Shown: positions 50,637-60,524, counted from the first letter of the stretch. The stretch: 64,000 nucleotides of DNA from Planctomycetota bacterium (GCA_022711465.1 JAKLEZ010000002.1:62001-126000), one strand, 5' to 3'. Made by a program: numbers and translations. The notes: generated from the sequence alone by a model not told the origin.

Positions 50637-52241
50637 TCACGGCGGTCCATTATAGGGGGCTTCAGACCGTAAGGTGCAAACCGTTTCCGGTCGGGCCAAA
50701 TCCTCCGGCGGTGCGCCCGAAACAGCGAAAACCGCTGTCGGGCAGGAACGCGAAGGACTCACCGCCGCGGCTCCGTCCTGGGCCGGTTGGAGAAGAAGAT
50801 GCGGCCGAAGACCCAGCAGGAGAACGACGACCGCACAGGCCAGCAGGCCCAGCCGCTGTGAACGCTCCGCCTCGAACGAGAGCTCCCCTTGCGGCGCCGA
50901 CAGGTAGCACGCCCCGATGACACGGAGGTAATACACCGCGGCCACCGCAGCGTTCAGAACCCCGATCACCACCAGCAGAATCATGGCCCCCTGATGCGGA
51001 TGACCGGCACCCGCGGACAGGGCACTGCCGAAGATCAACACCTTGCCCAGAAAGCCCGCGGTCGGCGGCATGCCCATGAGACCGAACAGACACAAGGCCA
51101 TGACCAGGGCCGGAGCCGGAAACCGTCGAGCCAGACCAGCCAGATCCTCGAGATCCTCCGCCGCCTTCGAGCCCGCCCGCAGGTACCCCAGCACCGCAAA
51201 TACGCCCAGGTTCAGCACGCCATAGACGATCGCGTAGAACAACATGGCCGACCATCCGTCGTCGAGCGGCCCGCCGCCCCCGGCCGGGCCAGCCAGAACC
51301 GCGACCAGCAGGTACCCCGAATGAGCCATGCTCGAGCAGGCCAGCATCCGCTTCACGTTGCCCTGCCAGAGGGCCTGACAGTTGCCCACGGTCATGGTCG
51401 CCGCCGCCAGGAACCACAACAACCAGAACAACCCGGCCGGCGGACACCACACCTCCGCACTCGTGCCGCCGGCCGGCGCGATCAGGGCCAGCAGCTTCAC
51501 CAGGGCCACGAAACCGGCCAGTTTCGGAAGGAAACCCAGCAGGGCCGTCACCGGCGAGGCCGCCCCCTGGTACACGTCCGGGGCATAGAGGTGAAAGGGG
51601 ACGACGGCCAGCTTGTAAGCCAGGCCCATCATCGCCAGGACCATCCCGATCAGAACCAGCGGATCGTGAGCATCAAGCACACCCGCCATGCCCGACAGTC
51701 GGCACGTGCCCGAGGCCCCGTACAGGAAACTGAAGCCGTAGACCAGAACGCTCGCCGCCAACGATCCCAGGAAGAAGTACTTCATCCCCGCTTCATGAGC
51801 CCGAACGTCGCGACCGCTCGCCGCAACCAGGACGTAGGTCGGCACACTCACCAACTCGAGGGCCAGGAACAGCGTGATCAGATCGTCCGCCGAGGCCACC
51901 AGCGTCAGCCCGGCCAGGGCGAAAAGCATCATCGCGAAATGCTCGCCTTTCTCTCCCGGCAAAGGCAGATGGAGGTGGGCGAGCATGACCAGCAGGCCGA
52001 CGCTCAGTCCGGCGATACGGGCATACCAGGTCAGGGCCGAGACGCGAATGCCTGGCAAATCCGCCCCGCCCGAGGCACACGGTTGCAGCGATAGCCAGAT
52101 CGCCGCCGCGACCGCCGCCATCGCGATCCACGGCGGACCGGCCCGCAGCCGCATCGAGCCCGACACGCCGGCCAGCAGCACCAGCCCTGCGGCGACCAGG
52201 AGCAGCATCTCCGGAGCCAGGATGGAGAAACAACACGTCAT
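50637..52241 (-). CDS. nuoN: NADH-quinone oxidoreductase subunit N
   Basis: 534 residues, an antiporter-like membrane subunit with about 14 helices. The family signature is clear: AVVPFHLYAPDVYQGAASP near the middle, with a discontinuous-helix region and SSMAHSGYLLVAV. NuoN is one of the three proton-pumping subunits of complex I. The final 40 residues (from about 495) are hydrophilic. Its start overlaps the nuoM stop by 4 nt (ATGA). It is the last nuo gene in the operon; msrBA follows after 31 bp. Confidence 0.95.
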   Translation of the reverse strand: MTCCFSILAPEMLLLVAAGLVLLAGVSGSMRLRAGPPWIAMAAVAAAIWLSLQPCASGGADLPGIRVSALTWYARIAGLSVGLLVMLAHLHLPLPGEKGEHFAMMLFALAGLTLVASADDLITLFLALELVSVPTYVLVAASGRDVRAHEAGMKYFFLGSLAASVLVYGFSFLYGASGTCRLSGMAGVLDAHDPLVLIGMVLAMMGLAYKLAVVPFHLYAPDVYQGAASPVTALLGFLPKLAGFVALVKLLALIAPAGGTSAEVWCPPAGLFWLLWFLAAATMTVGNCQALWQGNVKRMLACSSMAHSGYLLVAVLAGPAGGGGPLDDGWSAMLFYAIVYGVLNLGVFAVLGYLRAGSKAAEDLEDLAGLARRFPAPALVMALCLFGLMGMPPTAGFLGKVLIFGSALSAGAGHPHQGAMILLVVIGVLNAAVAAVYYLRVIGACYLSAPQGELSFEAERSQRLGLLACAVVVLLLGLRPHLLLQPAQDGAAAVSPSRSCPTAVFAVSGAPPEDLARPETVCTLRSEAPYNGPP

Positions 52242-53980
52242 CTCGGTGGCATCCTTCCTGGATCACCCGCGGGCCGGCCGAAGGGCTGCTTGGACTTCCG
52301 TCCATCACTCCCGACCAGGAGTGGCTCATCTTCGCTCGAGTCGCAAGAGTCAGCGGTCGCGGGCAGCGAGACATCGTGCACATGGGCCACGATCTGTGTG
52401 GTCAGCCCGGCCTGCATCGACTGGATCATCGGTTTGGGCCACACCCCGAGCACGACGCACAGGACTGCCACCGGAGCGAGGATCGCGATCTCGCGCCGGC
52501 CAAGATCGCGCCTCGTCGAGGCGGTGCCCGTCGCCGAATCCGCGCCTTCCTTCGCAGGGCCGAAGAGCACCCGCTCGCAAAGCCAGAGCATGTAGATCGC
52601 GCCGAGAACGACACTCAGGGCGGCGGGTATCGCGAAGGCCGGCCCCAGCGGTCCGCCCGGCAGCCGGTCAGACTCCGCCTGCGACGCGAACGTGCCCAGC
52701 AGGACGAGGAACTCGCTGACAAAGCCGTTCAGGCCGGGCAGACCGATGGTGCTGAGCGTGAAGAGGACCAGGAAGAACGCCAGCCAGGGCATCCGTCGGG
52801 CCAGGCCGCCGAGTTCGTTGATCTGACGCGTGCCGCATCGCTCGTCGATCATCCCTACCAGCAGAAACAGGGCTCCGGTGGCCAGACCGTGATTGACCAT
52901 GCCCAGCAGCGAGCCGGTCAGGCCGGCCATCTTCAGACTGAACAACCCCAGAACCAGGAATCCCAGGTGCGAGATCGAGGAGTAGGCCACAAGCCGCTTG
53001 ATATCCGTTTGTACCCAGGCAATCAGGGCCGCGTAGAGAATGCCCGCGATCGCCAGATCCGCGATCAGCGGAGCGGACTCGGTGGTCGCGGCCGGCAGAA
53101 CGGGAAGGACAATCCGCAGAAAACCGTATGTGCCCAGCTTGGACAGGACGCCGGCCAGCAGCACCGTGCCGGCCGTCGGGGCTTCACCGTACGTCAGCGG
53201 AAGCCAGGTGTGCAGCGGAAACAGTGGGACCTTGATCGCGAACCCGGCGGCCAGTGCAACCAGCAGACATCGCTGGGTGGCAAGGGGCAGTCCTGCACCC
53301 ACACCATACAGCGTGTTCAGATCGAAGGTGAACCGACCGACCGCGGGTGATTCTGAGGCCGCAAAGGCCAGATACAGCACGCCCGCGAACACCAGCACGC
53401 TGCCGGTCAGGGTGTAGACGAAGAAGGTCGCTGCCGCCCGCCGGCGATCCGGCCCGCCCCAGATGCCGATGATGAAGTAGAGCGGGATCAGCGTGAACTC
53501 GAAGAAGACGTAGAACAACAGGAGATCACGGGCGCAGAAGACGCCCAACATGCCCGCCTCCAGCAGCAGGAGCAGGGCGTAGTACTCCCGCACTCGCTCG
53601 CGAATGCCCCCGAAACTCGCCCAGACGGCCAGCGGTGCCAGCAATGCGGCCAGCACGACCAGCCAGAGGCTCACGCCGTCAATACCCACGTGATAGGCGA
53701 GATCCACCCCGCCCGCCGATCCGGAATGGCTGAGCCACGCGAGCTTCTGGTCGAGCAGGAACTGGCCGGCCTTCCATCCCGCGGAGGCGTCAGCAGGCGT
53801 GCCCTGGTAGAACAACACCACAACCGCCAGGGCCAGGACCAGGGTGACCAGCGCCCAGCCCAGAGCCTGCCGCCGAACGCGATCATCCGACGTGCCGCGC
53901 AACAGGGCGATCGCCGTCGCGCCGGCCAGCGGCGTCGTGATGAGCAAGGTCAGAATCCAGTCAGTCAGCCCGTGCGCCAT
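52238..53980 (-). CDS. nuoM: NADH-quinone oxidoreductase subunit M
   Basis: 580 residues, an antiporter-like proton-pumping subunit. The hallmark KVPLFPLHTWLPLTYGEAPT segment and SSISHLGFLVLGLFS are visible, as is an acid/lysine-rich central channel typical of the family. The last 80 residues extend past the usual end (E. coli NuoM is about 509) as a hydrophilic tail with no recognised domain. It starts 4 bp after nuoL and overlaps nuoN by 4 nt, so expression is tightly coupled. Confidence 0.95.
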   Translation of the reverse strand: MAHGLTDWILTLLITTPLAGATAIALLRGTSDDRVRRQALGWALVTLVLALAVVVLFYQGTPADASAGWKAGQFLLDQKLAWLSHSGSAGGVDLAYHVGIDGVSLWLVVLAALLAPLAVWASFGGIRERVREYYALLLLLEAGMLGVFCARDLLLFYVFFEFTLIPLYFIIGIWGGPDRRRAAATFFVYTLTGSVLVFAGVLYLAFAASESPAVGRFTFDLNTLYGVGAGLPLATQRCLLVALAAGFAIKVPLFPLHTWLPLTYGEAPTAGTVLLAGVLSKLGTYGFLRIVLPVLPAATTESAPLIADLAIAGILYAALIAWVQTDIKRLVAYSSISHLGFLVLGLFSLKMAGLTGSLLGMVNHGLATGALFLLVGMIDERCGTRQINELGGLARRMPWLAFFLVLFTLSTIGLPGLNGFVSEFLVLLGTFASQAESDRLPGGPLGPAFAIPAALSVVLGAIYMLWLCERVLFGPAKEGADSATGTASTRRDLGRREIAILAPVAVLCVVLGVWPKPMIQSMQAGLTTQIVAHVHDVSLPATADSCDSSEDEPLLVGSDGRKSKQPFGRPAGDPGRMPPR

Positions 53981-53984
53981 TCAG

Positions 53985-55970
53985 TCAAATCACCAGTAGG
54001 ACAATCACGATCAGGGCCAAACCCCCCATCATCACCACCGCGTAGTCCTGCACCGCCCCGGTCTGCAGGACCCGCCAAACCGCACCGCAAGCTCTCGGTC
54101 CCCAGGCCACCGCACGAACCAAACCGTCAATCACATGAACGTCCGCGCCGAAGAGAGCGTGCGACAGCCGCCGCAGCGGCCGGACCACGATCGCATTGTA
54201 GCACTCGTCCACATAGAACTTGTTGAACAGAACCTGGTGGCAAGGCCCCGCCATGGCCGCACCCCGTTCCGCCCAGTCGCGGCGTCGAACGTAGACCGCG
54301 TAGGCCAGTCCGATGCCCGTGAACACCAGGACCGTGGAGCAGTAGGTCAGCAAGTGCCCGAGTCCGTGCGGCGGGCGGGGGGCCAGGCGGCTGAAAGGTC
54401 GAAACGTCGGTTCGAGGAACCGGCAAAGCCAGCCGTTCGGCTCAACCAGCCCCAGGAACCCGGCGCGGTCGATCGTCACGTCGACGTAGCCCGCAAACAG
54501 AGCACCGACCGCCAGGATCGTCAGAGGGACAAGCATCCACACGCCTGATTCATGGGCGTGAACGCCCTCCGGCACTCGTTCCGGACCGTGGAACGTCAGA
54601 AACACCATGCGGAACGTGTACAACGCGGTCAGCAGCTCACCGAACAGGGCAATGGCCCCAAGCGGGGTGGAAGCCGCAAAGACCATGTGGATGATCTCGT
54701 CCTTGCTGAAGAAGCCGGACACGAACGGGAAACCGGTCAGGGCAAGCCCGCCGATCAGAAAGGTCACGTAGGTCACCGGCATCCGCCGCCTCAGCCCGCC
54801 GAACTGGCGGAGATCGACGGTACCGGCCAGAGCGTGCATCACGCTCCCCGCCCCGAGGAAGAGCAGGGCCTTGAAGAACGCATGGGTAAACAGGTGAAAC
54901 ACGGCGGCGTTCGCCGCGCACACGCCGAGACCGAGGAACATGTAACCCAACTGGCTGATCGTCGAGTACGCCAGGATGCGCTTCATGTCGTACTGAGTCA
55001 GGGCGATCAGCCCGGCGAACAGGGCGCTGGCCGCCCCGATAGCCGCCACGACGGTCATGGCCGCCGGCGAGCGGGTGAAGATCTCCCCGCACCGCGCGAC
55101 CATGTAGACGCCCGCGGTCACCATGGTGGCCGCGTGGATCAGGGCCGACACCGGCGTCGGGCCTTCCATCGCGTCGGGCAGCCAGACGTGCAGCGGGAGC
55201 TGGGCGCTCTTGCCGATCGCTCCGCAGAAGAGCAGCAGGGCGACGGTCGTGCACTGGGCGGTGGTCAACTGCCCGATCTTCTCGAAGACGACGGCGTAGT
55301 CAAGCGGGTTACGGCCGGCTTCGACCAGGGGACTGATCCACAGGTAGATGAACAGAATCCCCAGCCCGAAGCCGAAGTCGCCGATCCGATTGACCAGGAA
55401 CGCTTTTCGCGCTGCCGCGGCCGCCGCCGGACGCTGGTAGTAGAAGCCGATCAGCAGGTAGCTGCACAGCCCGACCGCCTCCCAGCCGAGATAGAGCAGC
55501 AGGAAGTTGCCCGCTAGAACCAGCACGCACATCGAGAATACGAACAGCCCGAGGAACGCGAAGAACCGCTCGTAGCCGCGCTCGGGGCGCCCGCCTGCGC
55601 GCATGTAATCGCGGGAGAAGATGAGCACCAGCAGCGATACGCCGCAAACCGTGACCAACATGATCGCGGTCAGCGGATCCATGCGAAAGCTGACCTCGAA
55701 CCAGAGATGAGCATCCGGGGCGATCCACGGATACAGATGGTAGCTATTCGATAGTCGGTCCCCGCCTCCCTGCTCGGCGTACATGAAGACTCCGAGCATG
55801 ATGCCGCTGATCAGCAGGGCAATGGCCACGCCCACGATCACCGGCCAGTGACTGGCCCCGCGCAGCAGCCTCGGACCGGCGGCACCGGCGATCAAGGCCC
55901 CGATCAGCGGCGCCAGCGGGATCGCCGGGGCGCCGTTGAGCATCCCGAACTGTCTGAACTCCTCGGTCAT
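53985..55970 (-). CDS. nuoL: NADH-quinone oxidoreductase subunit L
   Basis: 661 residues, within the normal range for NuoL. Signature: GKSAQLPLHVWLPDAMEGPT, split VSALIHAATMVTAG, and YDMKRILAYSTISQLGYM. The C-terminal lateral helix that spans the membrane arm is present at the end (YAVVMMGGLALIVIVLLV). NuoL is the most distal proton pump of complex I. It starts 3 bp after nuoK and ends 4 bp before nuoM. Confidence 0.96.
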   Translation of the reverse strand: MTEEFRQFGMLNGAPAIPLAPLIGALIAGAAGPRLLRGASHWPVIVGVAIALLISGIMLGVFMYAEQGGGDRLSNSYHLYPWIAPDAHLWFEVSFRMDPLTAIMLVTVCGVSLLVLIFSRDYMRAGGRPERGYERFFAFLGLFVFSMCVLVLAGNFLLLYLGWEAVGLCSYLLIGFYYQRPAAAAAARKAFLVNRIGDFGFGLGILFIYLWISPLVEAGRNPLDYAVVFEKIGQLTTAQCTTVALLLFCGAIGKSAQLPLHVWLPDAMEGPTPVSALIHAATMVTAGVYMVARCGEIFTRSPAAMTVVAAIGAASALFAGLIALTQYDMKRILAYSTISQLGYMFLGLGVCAANAAVFHLFTHAFFKALLFLGAGSVMHALAGTVDLRQFGGLRRRMPVTYVTFLIGGLALTGFPFVSGFFSKDEIIHMVFAASTPLGAIALFGELLTALYTFRMVFLTFHGPERVPEGVHAHESGVWMLVPLTILAVGALFAGYVDVTIDRAGFLGLVEPNGWLCRFLEPTFRPFSRLAPRPPHGLGHLLTYCSTVLVFTGIGLAYAVYVRRRDWAERGAAMAGPCHQVLFNKFYVDECYNAIVVRPLRRLSHALFGADVHVIDGLVRAVAWGPRACGAVWRVLQTGAVQDYAVVMMGGLALIVIVLLVI

Positions 55971-55973
55971 TCC

Positions 55974-56276
55974 TCAACCCCGCATCGACCGCCAGACGTC
56001 AGCGTCGAGCGTCAGTTTGCGCCGGAACATCACCACCACGAGCCCCAGGGCCAGTCCCGCTTCGACGGCCGCGGCCACCAGGAGGAAAAGGGCGAACACC
56101 TGGCCGTCCAGGCCCTTGTGAAAACGGCTGAAGCCGACCAGGTTGACCACCACACCCTGCAGCATGACCTCGGTCGAGAGGAACATGATGATCAGGTTCC
56201 GCCGGGTCAGGAAACCGACGACGCCGAGCATGAAGAGCAACGCCCCCAGCAGGATGTACCCGTGCAACTCCGACAC
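55974..56276 (-). CDS. nuoK: NADH-quinone oxidoreductase subunit K
   Basis: 100 residues from a GTG start at 56276 (AAAGGA about 9 nt upstream), exactly the family length; the frame is open further upstream but that part overlaps nuoJ and is not NuoK-like. Three helices with the conserved membrane Glu residues: NLIIMFLSTEVMLQGVVVNL and AAAVEAGLALGLVVVMF (both Glu known to be needed for proton pumping in E. coli). The gene lies 16 bp after nuoJ and 3 bp before nuoL. Confidence 0.95.
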   Translation of the reverse strand: MSELHGYILLGALLFMLGVVGFLTRRNLIIMFLSTEVMLQGVVVNLVGFSRFHKGLDGQVFALFLLVAAAVEAGLALGLVVVMFRRKLTLDADVWRSMRG

Positions 56277-56292
56277 TCGAAACAGTCCTTTC

Positions 56293-57045
56293 CTAGAACG
56301 GCGGCACCTCTCGCCCAACCTGCCCCAGTGGTTTCCCCGCCCCGGCCGGCGATGCCGGTTCGTCGGCGGTGACACGCCGATGCACCAGCCAGATCGCACC
56401 CACAATCGCCGCCCACAAGAGCACTCCGGCCACTTCCAGGGCCACGAAGTACCGGGTCAGCAGCGTCCCCGCGACCTGCCGCACGTTGCCCGGGTCGCCG
56501 CTCGCGGCGGCGGCCGCCGCCTGAGTCGCCGCGACCGGCTGCTCAGTCAGCAGCTGGGCGATGGCCGCCACCAGCAGGGATGCGACGATCACCGCGGCCA
56601 GAGGCTCGCGGGCCCGGTTGTCATACTCCGCCGGGCCGTGCTGCTGGGCCAGCATGATGACGAACACGTAGGTGACCAGGATCGCCCCGGCGTAGATGAT
56701 GACCAGGGCCGCGCCGAGGAACTCCGCATCGGCCAGGATCAGCTCGCCGGCTACGGCGAGAACGACGAGCACCAGGTAGACGGCGCTGTACACCGGCCGG
56801 GGATGAGAGACCACCCGCACCGCGCCCCATAAGGCCGGAATCGCCAGCAGCCAGAAGTAGAAACGGCGCAGGTCCCAGTCGCCCATCCGGCGAAGGCCCA
56901 GGATGGCCAGCCCGACGATCGCGATGGCGACCACGACGCCTGCCCACGCCGGCCGGCGGGCCTGCGGGCGGGGCAGCAGTCCGTAGAGCCCGGCCGCCCC
57001 GAGGAGCATCACCCCGTACAGAATGTAGAACCAGCTGTGGCTCAC
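56293..57045 (-). CDS. nuoJ: NADH-quinone oxidoreductase subunit J
   Basis: 250 residues from a GTG start at 57045 that overlaps the nuoI stop (GTGA). That is longer than E. coli NuoJ (184): the extra sequence is at the N-terminus (about 70 residues with two extra hydrophobic segments). The core fits the family: FYFWLLAIPALWGAVRVV, the pi-bulge helix GAALVIIYAGAILVTYVFVI with its conserved Tyr/Gly, and a final two-helix segment. It lies next to NuoA/H and takes part in coupling quinone reduction to pumping. Confidence 0.93.
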   Translation of the reverse strand: MSHSWFYILYGVMLLGAAGLYGLLPRPQARRPAWAGVVVAIAIVGLAILGLRRMGDWDLRRFYFWLLAIPALWGAVRVVSHPRPVYSAVYLVLVVLAVAGELILADAEFLGAALVIIYAGAILVTYVFVIMLAQQHGPAEYDNRAREPLAAVIVASLLVAAIAQLLTEQPVAATQAAAAAASGDPGNVRQVAGTLLTRYFVALEVAGVLLWAAIVGAIWLVHRRVTADEPASPAGAGKPLGQVGREVPPF

Positions 57046-57620
57046 GTGCGTCCTTGCTCCAGCTTGCGTGTGCACCGGTCCGGATGGCCGGTCCCGGCGT
57101 AGCCGGTGATCGGCGGATCCTTCCGCGGCTTGATGCCCTGAGTCTGATCGTACACGTCGAGCAGCTTCTCCTTGTCGTAGATCATGTCCGCCCGCGTCCG
57201 GCCGACAACATGGTACAGGGGGGTGAGTTCGATCGCGTCCACCGGGCAGGCGTATTCGCACATCCCGCAGTAGATGCAGCGCAGCTCGTCGATCTCGAAC
57301 TCGACCGGGTACTTCTCGCGGTCCGGCCAGGGAGCCTCGCCCGCCACGATGCGGATGCAGTTCGCCGGGCATGCGGTCGAACACATGAAACAGGCCACGC
57401 AGGCCACCCGGCCCTGCTCGTCCCGGTTCAGGCGGTGCAGGCCGCGGTAGTTATCGATCCGCTGGGGAGCCTTCTCCTCCGGATACTGAACCGTGCGTTT
57501 CCTGTGGAACAGGTGCCGGAACGTGGTGATCATGCCCCGGAGAATCTCCGGGAGATACGCTCGCTCCGCGGCTGTGACCGGGGGCTCCTTGACCACGAGC
57601 AGATCCTGCTCACGAATCAT
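57042..57620 (-). CDS. nuoI: NADH-quinone oxidoreductase subunit I (2x[4Fe-4S] ferredoxin)
   Basis: 192 residues. Two [4Fe-4S] motifs (clusters N6a/N6b): CVACFMCSTACP and CIYCGMCEYACP, each CxxCxxCxxxCP. An amphipathic N-terminus (ILRGMITTFRHLFHRK) attaches to the membrane arm. NuoI passes electrons from NuoG to N2. The ATG overlaps the nuoH stop by 4 nt (ATGA), and its own stop overlaps the nuoJ start. Confidence 0.95.
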   Translation of the reverse strand: MIREQDLLVVKEPPVTAAERAYLPEILRGMITTFRHLFHRKRTVQYPEEKAPQRIDNYRGLHRLNRDEQGRVACVACFMCSTACPANCIRIVAGEAPWPDREKYPVEFEIDELRCIYCGMCEYACPVDAIELTPLYHVVGRTRADMIYDKEKLLDVYDQTQGIKPRKDPPITGYAGTGHPDRCTRKLEQGRT

Positions 57621-58828
57621 GTGCCACCTCCGCCCGAGGGGATCGGTGGCATGTGCGTCTGACGCCCAGTCACCGGCCGTCGTGAACAGCTCAGCCGCAG
57701 CCAGAGCAGGGCGAGGATCGCCAGATTGCCGCAGGGCGCTGACCACGACACCGCCCGGTCAAGGTACACCAGCACGCCAGTCAGCGTGACCAGGGCCAGT
57801 CCCAGGGGCACGAGGCTCTTCCAGGCCAGACGCATCAGCTGGTCAAACCGGAACCGGGGGATTGTCCAACGCACCCACATGTACACGAAGATGAGGACCG
57901 CGATCTTGGCGAACACGATGCCGAACCGCAGCAGGGCGGCCGGCCAGGCGGTGCCCTTGTTCAGCCACTCCAGCCAGCCCCAGCCGAGCCTTCCGCTGAA
58001 CGGGAACAACTCCCAGCCGCCCAAGTAGAGCGTGACCATGAGGGCACTGGCCGTGATCATGTGGGCATACTCGGCCAGGAAGAACAGACCGAACTTCATC
58101 GAGCTGTACTCGGTGTGGTAACCGCCGACCAGTTCCTGCTCCGCCTCGGCCAGATCGAATGGCGTGCGGTTGGCCTCGGCGAAGGAGGCGATGATCAGCA
58201 GGAAGAAGCCCAGGGGATGGAGCAGCAGGTTCCAGCATCCGCCAGACTCGGGCAGCATCTGGGCGGCCACGATCCGCTCGAGCCGCAGCTCACCCGAGGT
58301 CAGCACGACAATCAGGATGGCCATGGCCATCGGGACTTCGTAGCTGAGCAGCTGTGCGGCCGCCCGCATGCCGCCGTAGAACGCGTACTTGTTGTTGCTC
58401 GCCCAGCCGCCGAGAACGATGCCGTAAACGCCTAGCCCCGCGACGGCCAGGATATACAACACGCCAATGTCCAGGCTGGCCACCTGTACGCTGACCCGCC
58501 GTCCGCTGGCAAACTCAATCTGTCCACCCCAGGGGATCACCGCGAAGCCGATCATGGCCACGATGAAGATGACCGCCGGGGCCAGCAGGAACAGACCGCG
58601 ATCGACCTTGGCGGGAATGAAGTCCTCCTTGAAGAACATCTTGATTCCGTCGGCCATCGGCTGCAGCAGACCCATCGGCCCGACCCGGTTCGGTCCGCGC
58701 CGGTCCTGCACGTACGCGGCGACCTTTCGCTCAAAGTAGATGCAGTACGCCACCAAGGTCATCATCACCCCGATGATCGCCACCATCAGCAGCACGCTGA
58801 AACCGAGTTGGGTCTTCAGCCAATCCAA
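57617..58828 (-). CDS. nuoH: NADH-quinone oxidoreductase subunit H
   Basis: 403 residues, longer than E. coli NuoH (325). The family motifs are strong: QDRRGPNRVGPMGLLQPMAD, EANRTPFDLAEAEQELVGGY (the quinone-chamber loop with conserved Glu and Arg) and WVRWTIPRFRFDQLM. The last 50 residues form an extra helix and a Cys/Arg/Pro-rich tail with no known role. NuoH forms much of the quinone tunnel with NuoB and NuoD. It starts 18 bp after nuoG. Confidence 0.95.
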   Translation of the reverse strand: MDWLKTQLGFSVLLMVAIIGVMMTLVAYCIYFERKVAAYVQDRRGPNRVGPMGLLQPMADGIKMFFKEDFIPAKVDRGLFLLAPAVIFIVAMIGFAVIPWGGQIEFASGRRVSVQVASLDIGVLYILAVAGLGVYGIVLGGWASNNKYAFYGGMRAAAQLLSYEVPMAMAILIVVLTSGELRLERIVAAQMLPESGGCWNLLLHPLGFFLLIIASFAEANRTPFDLAEAEQELVGGYHTEYSSMKFGLFFLAEYAHMITASALMVTLYLGGWELFPFSGRLGWGWLEWLNKGTAWPAALLRFGIVFAKIAVLIFVYMWVRWTIPRFRFDQLMRLAWKSLVPLGLALVTLTGVLVYLDRAVSWSAPCGNLAILALLWLRLSCSRRPVTGRQTHMPPIPSGGGGT

Positions 58829-58846
58829 AACGCCTCATCCTCGCCG

Positions 58847-60472
58847 TCAATGCTGATGCTTGGGCGGCGCCGGCGGCCGATAGACCTCGCCGAACTCCGG
58901 CATGCTCGCCGCCATCATGCTTCGCACGCGCTCGGCCTTGTACAGACCCTCGTATCCGGCCAGAGCATACAGATACTGACCGTCTCGCCACAGACCTTCG
59001 GGCGGATGCACCGCCCGCTCGAAGGGTTGCACAACGCCGTCGAAGTTGATGAACGTCCCATCCCGTTCCACCCAGGGGCAGGCCGGCAGGACCACGGCCG
59101 CCGCACCGCTCAGAGGGCTGGGGAACAAGTCCTGCACAACCAGGAAGCCGACCTGCTTCGCACCGGCTAGGAGCGTGTCGGGCCCCCGGCCGCTCTTGAA
59201 GTGGCCGCCGGCGATCCATGCGGCCGCGATGTGCCCTCCGGCCATGTGCTCGCTCAGCGATTCGCGGTCCATCGTGGGGCCGCCCACCGCCTGGATGACT
59301 CGTTCCACCCCGCGCCGGTTGGGGCACTTCTCGGATCGGATCGTGAACCCGGCGTCTCCCTCCGACGCCCCGACGGGAAACCGCAGATCCTCGCCTTCCG
59401 TCGGCACGTCGCCGAGGGTCAGGAGCGTACCCGGGGCGATGCGGCGCACCCAGGACGCCAGCAGCCAGGCCTCCTCGCAGGCCATCATCGGCGAGAGCTG
59501 CGCGGCAACCGCTTGATCGCCGTGCCTCGCCGCCGCCGCTGCAAACTCGCGGCCAATCAGGTCGAGCAGCCCGGGCCAGTCATCGGCCGCAGCCCCGTTC
59601 GGCATGCGGACCTCCGGCCGCACGATCCGTCTCGGATCGCGGAGCACCTGGTACACGTACCGCCCGTCGTCGCAGATCCACCAGCCGTTGACCTTCGGGT
59701 TGTGCCGCGGGCGGATGCGGTGGACGACGTTCTCGTTGTGATCCACCAACGTCGTGCAACCGGTGCTGCAGCCCGGGCAGATTGACGGCGTACTCCGGAG
59801 CATCCACACCCGCTGCGCGAAGAGGAAGTCCTTGTCCAGGAGACTCCCGACCGGGCAGAGGTCAACGACGTTGCCCTGGAGCTTGTTGGCCAGCGGCTCG
59901 CCAGGAAACACGTCGATCTCAACGCGGCTGCCGCGATTGACCACGCATAGTTCCTTCGTGCCGGTGACCTCGCGGGTGAACCGCACGCATCGCGAGCACA
60001 TCACGCAACGGTCCTGGTAAAGCAGGGTGTGCGGGCCGATATCCTTCTTGGGATTCTTGTTCTTGACCTCGACCATGCGGGAGTCGGCGTGGCCGAAGCG
60101 CAAGGCGTAGTCCTGCAGCCAGCATTCGCCCGCCTGGTCGCAGACCGGGCAGTCCAGCGGGTGGTTGAGCAGCAGGGCCTCCATGACGTGCCGCCGGTTG
60201 GCCCTGACCGGCTCAGTCTCGAACCGAACCTCCAGGTTGTCGGCCACCGGTGTCTGGCAACTCGGAACCAGCCTCGGGCTCCATTCCAGCTGCCCGGTAC
60301 GCGGGTTGCGGATCTTCATTTCCATCAGGCACAGCCGGCAGGATCCGACGATCGACAGGGCGGGGTGATAGCAGTAGTGAGGCACTTCGATGCCCGCTTC
60401 CAGCGCAGCCTGGAGGACGTTGATGCCGTCCCGGCACTGGATCTCGCGACCGTCGATGACGATCCTGGGCAT
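58847..60472 (-). CDS. nuoG: NADH-quinone oxidoreductase subunit G (short form)
   Basis: 541 residues, far shorter than E. coli NuoG (about 908). The N-terminal iron-sulfur module is complete: N1b [2Fe-2S] Cys 34, 45, 48, 72; the HxxxCxxCxxxxxC motif (H104, C108, C111, C117); the CxxCxxC...CP motif (C156, C159, C162, C206); and an N7-type motif CPGCSTGC with C267 (C232, C235, C239, C267; the C-x2-C-x3-C-x27-C spacing of the E. coli site). The molybdopterin-oxidoreductase-like part is cut to about 270 residues. It passes electrons from NuoF/E to NuoI. It lies 52 bp after nuoF and 18 bp before nuoH. Confidence 0.93.
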   Translation of the reverse strand: MPRIVIDGREIQCRDGINVLQAALEAGIEVPHYCYHPALSIVGSCRLCLMEMKIRNPRTGQLEWSPRLVPSCQTPVADNLEVRFETEPVRANRRHVMEALLLNHPLDCPVCDQAGECWLQDYALRFGHADSRMVEVKNKNPKKDIGPHTLLYQDRCVMCSRCVRFTREVTGTKELCVVNRGSRVEIDVFPGEPLANKLQGNVVDLCPVGSLLDKDFLFAQRVWMLRSTPSICPGCSTGCTTLVDHNENVVHRIRPRHNPKVNGWWICDDGRYVYQVLRDPRRIVRPEVRMPNGAAADDWPGLLDLIGREFAAAAARHGDQAVAAQLSPMMACEEAWLLASWVRRIAPGTLLTLGDVPTEGEDLRFPVGASEGDAGFTIRSEKCPNRRGVERVIQAVGGPTMDRESLSEHMAGGHIAAAWIAGGHFKSGRGPDTLLAGAKQVGFLVVQDLFPSPLSGAAAVVLPACPWVERDGTFINFDGVVQPFERAVHPPEGLWRDGQYLYALAGYEGLYKAERVRSMMAASMPEFGEVYRPPAPPKHQH

Positions 60473-60524
60473 ACGTCCGCCGTCCCGCAGCCGCGCCGCC
60501 CGACGGGCGGCACGCGGCCATCGC

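Noticed and set aside
50889..52094. Plus-strand open frame of about 400 codons over nuoN
   Set aside because: Antisense shadow: Arg/His/Gln-rich product opposite a clear NuoN.
56277..56405. Longer NuoK start at 56405
   Set aside because: The extra 43 residues overlap nuoJ and are Arg-rich; GTG 56276 gives the standard 100-residue protein.
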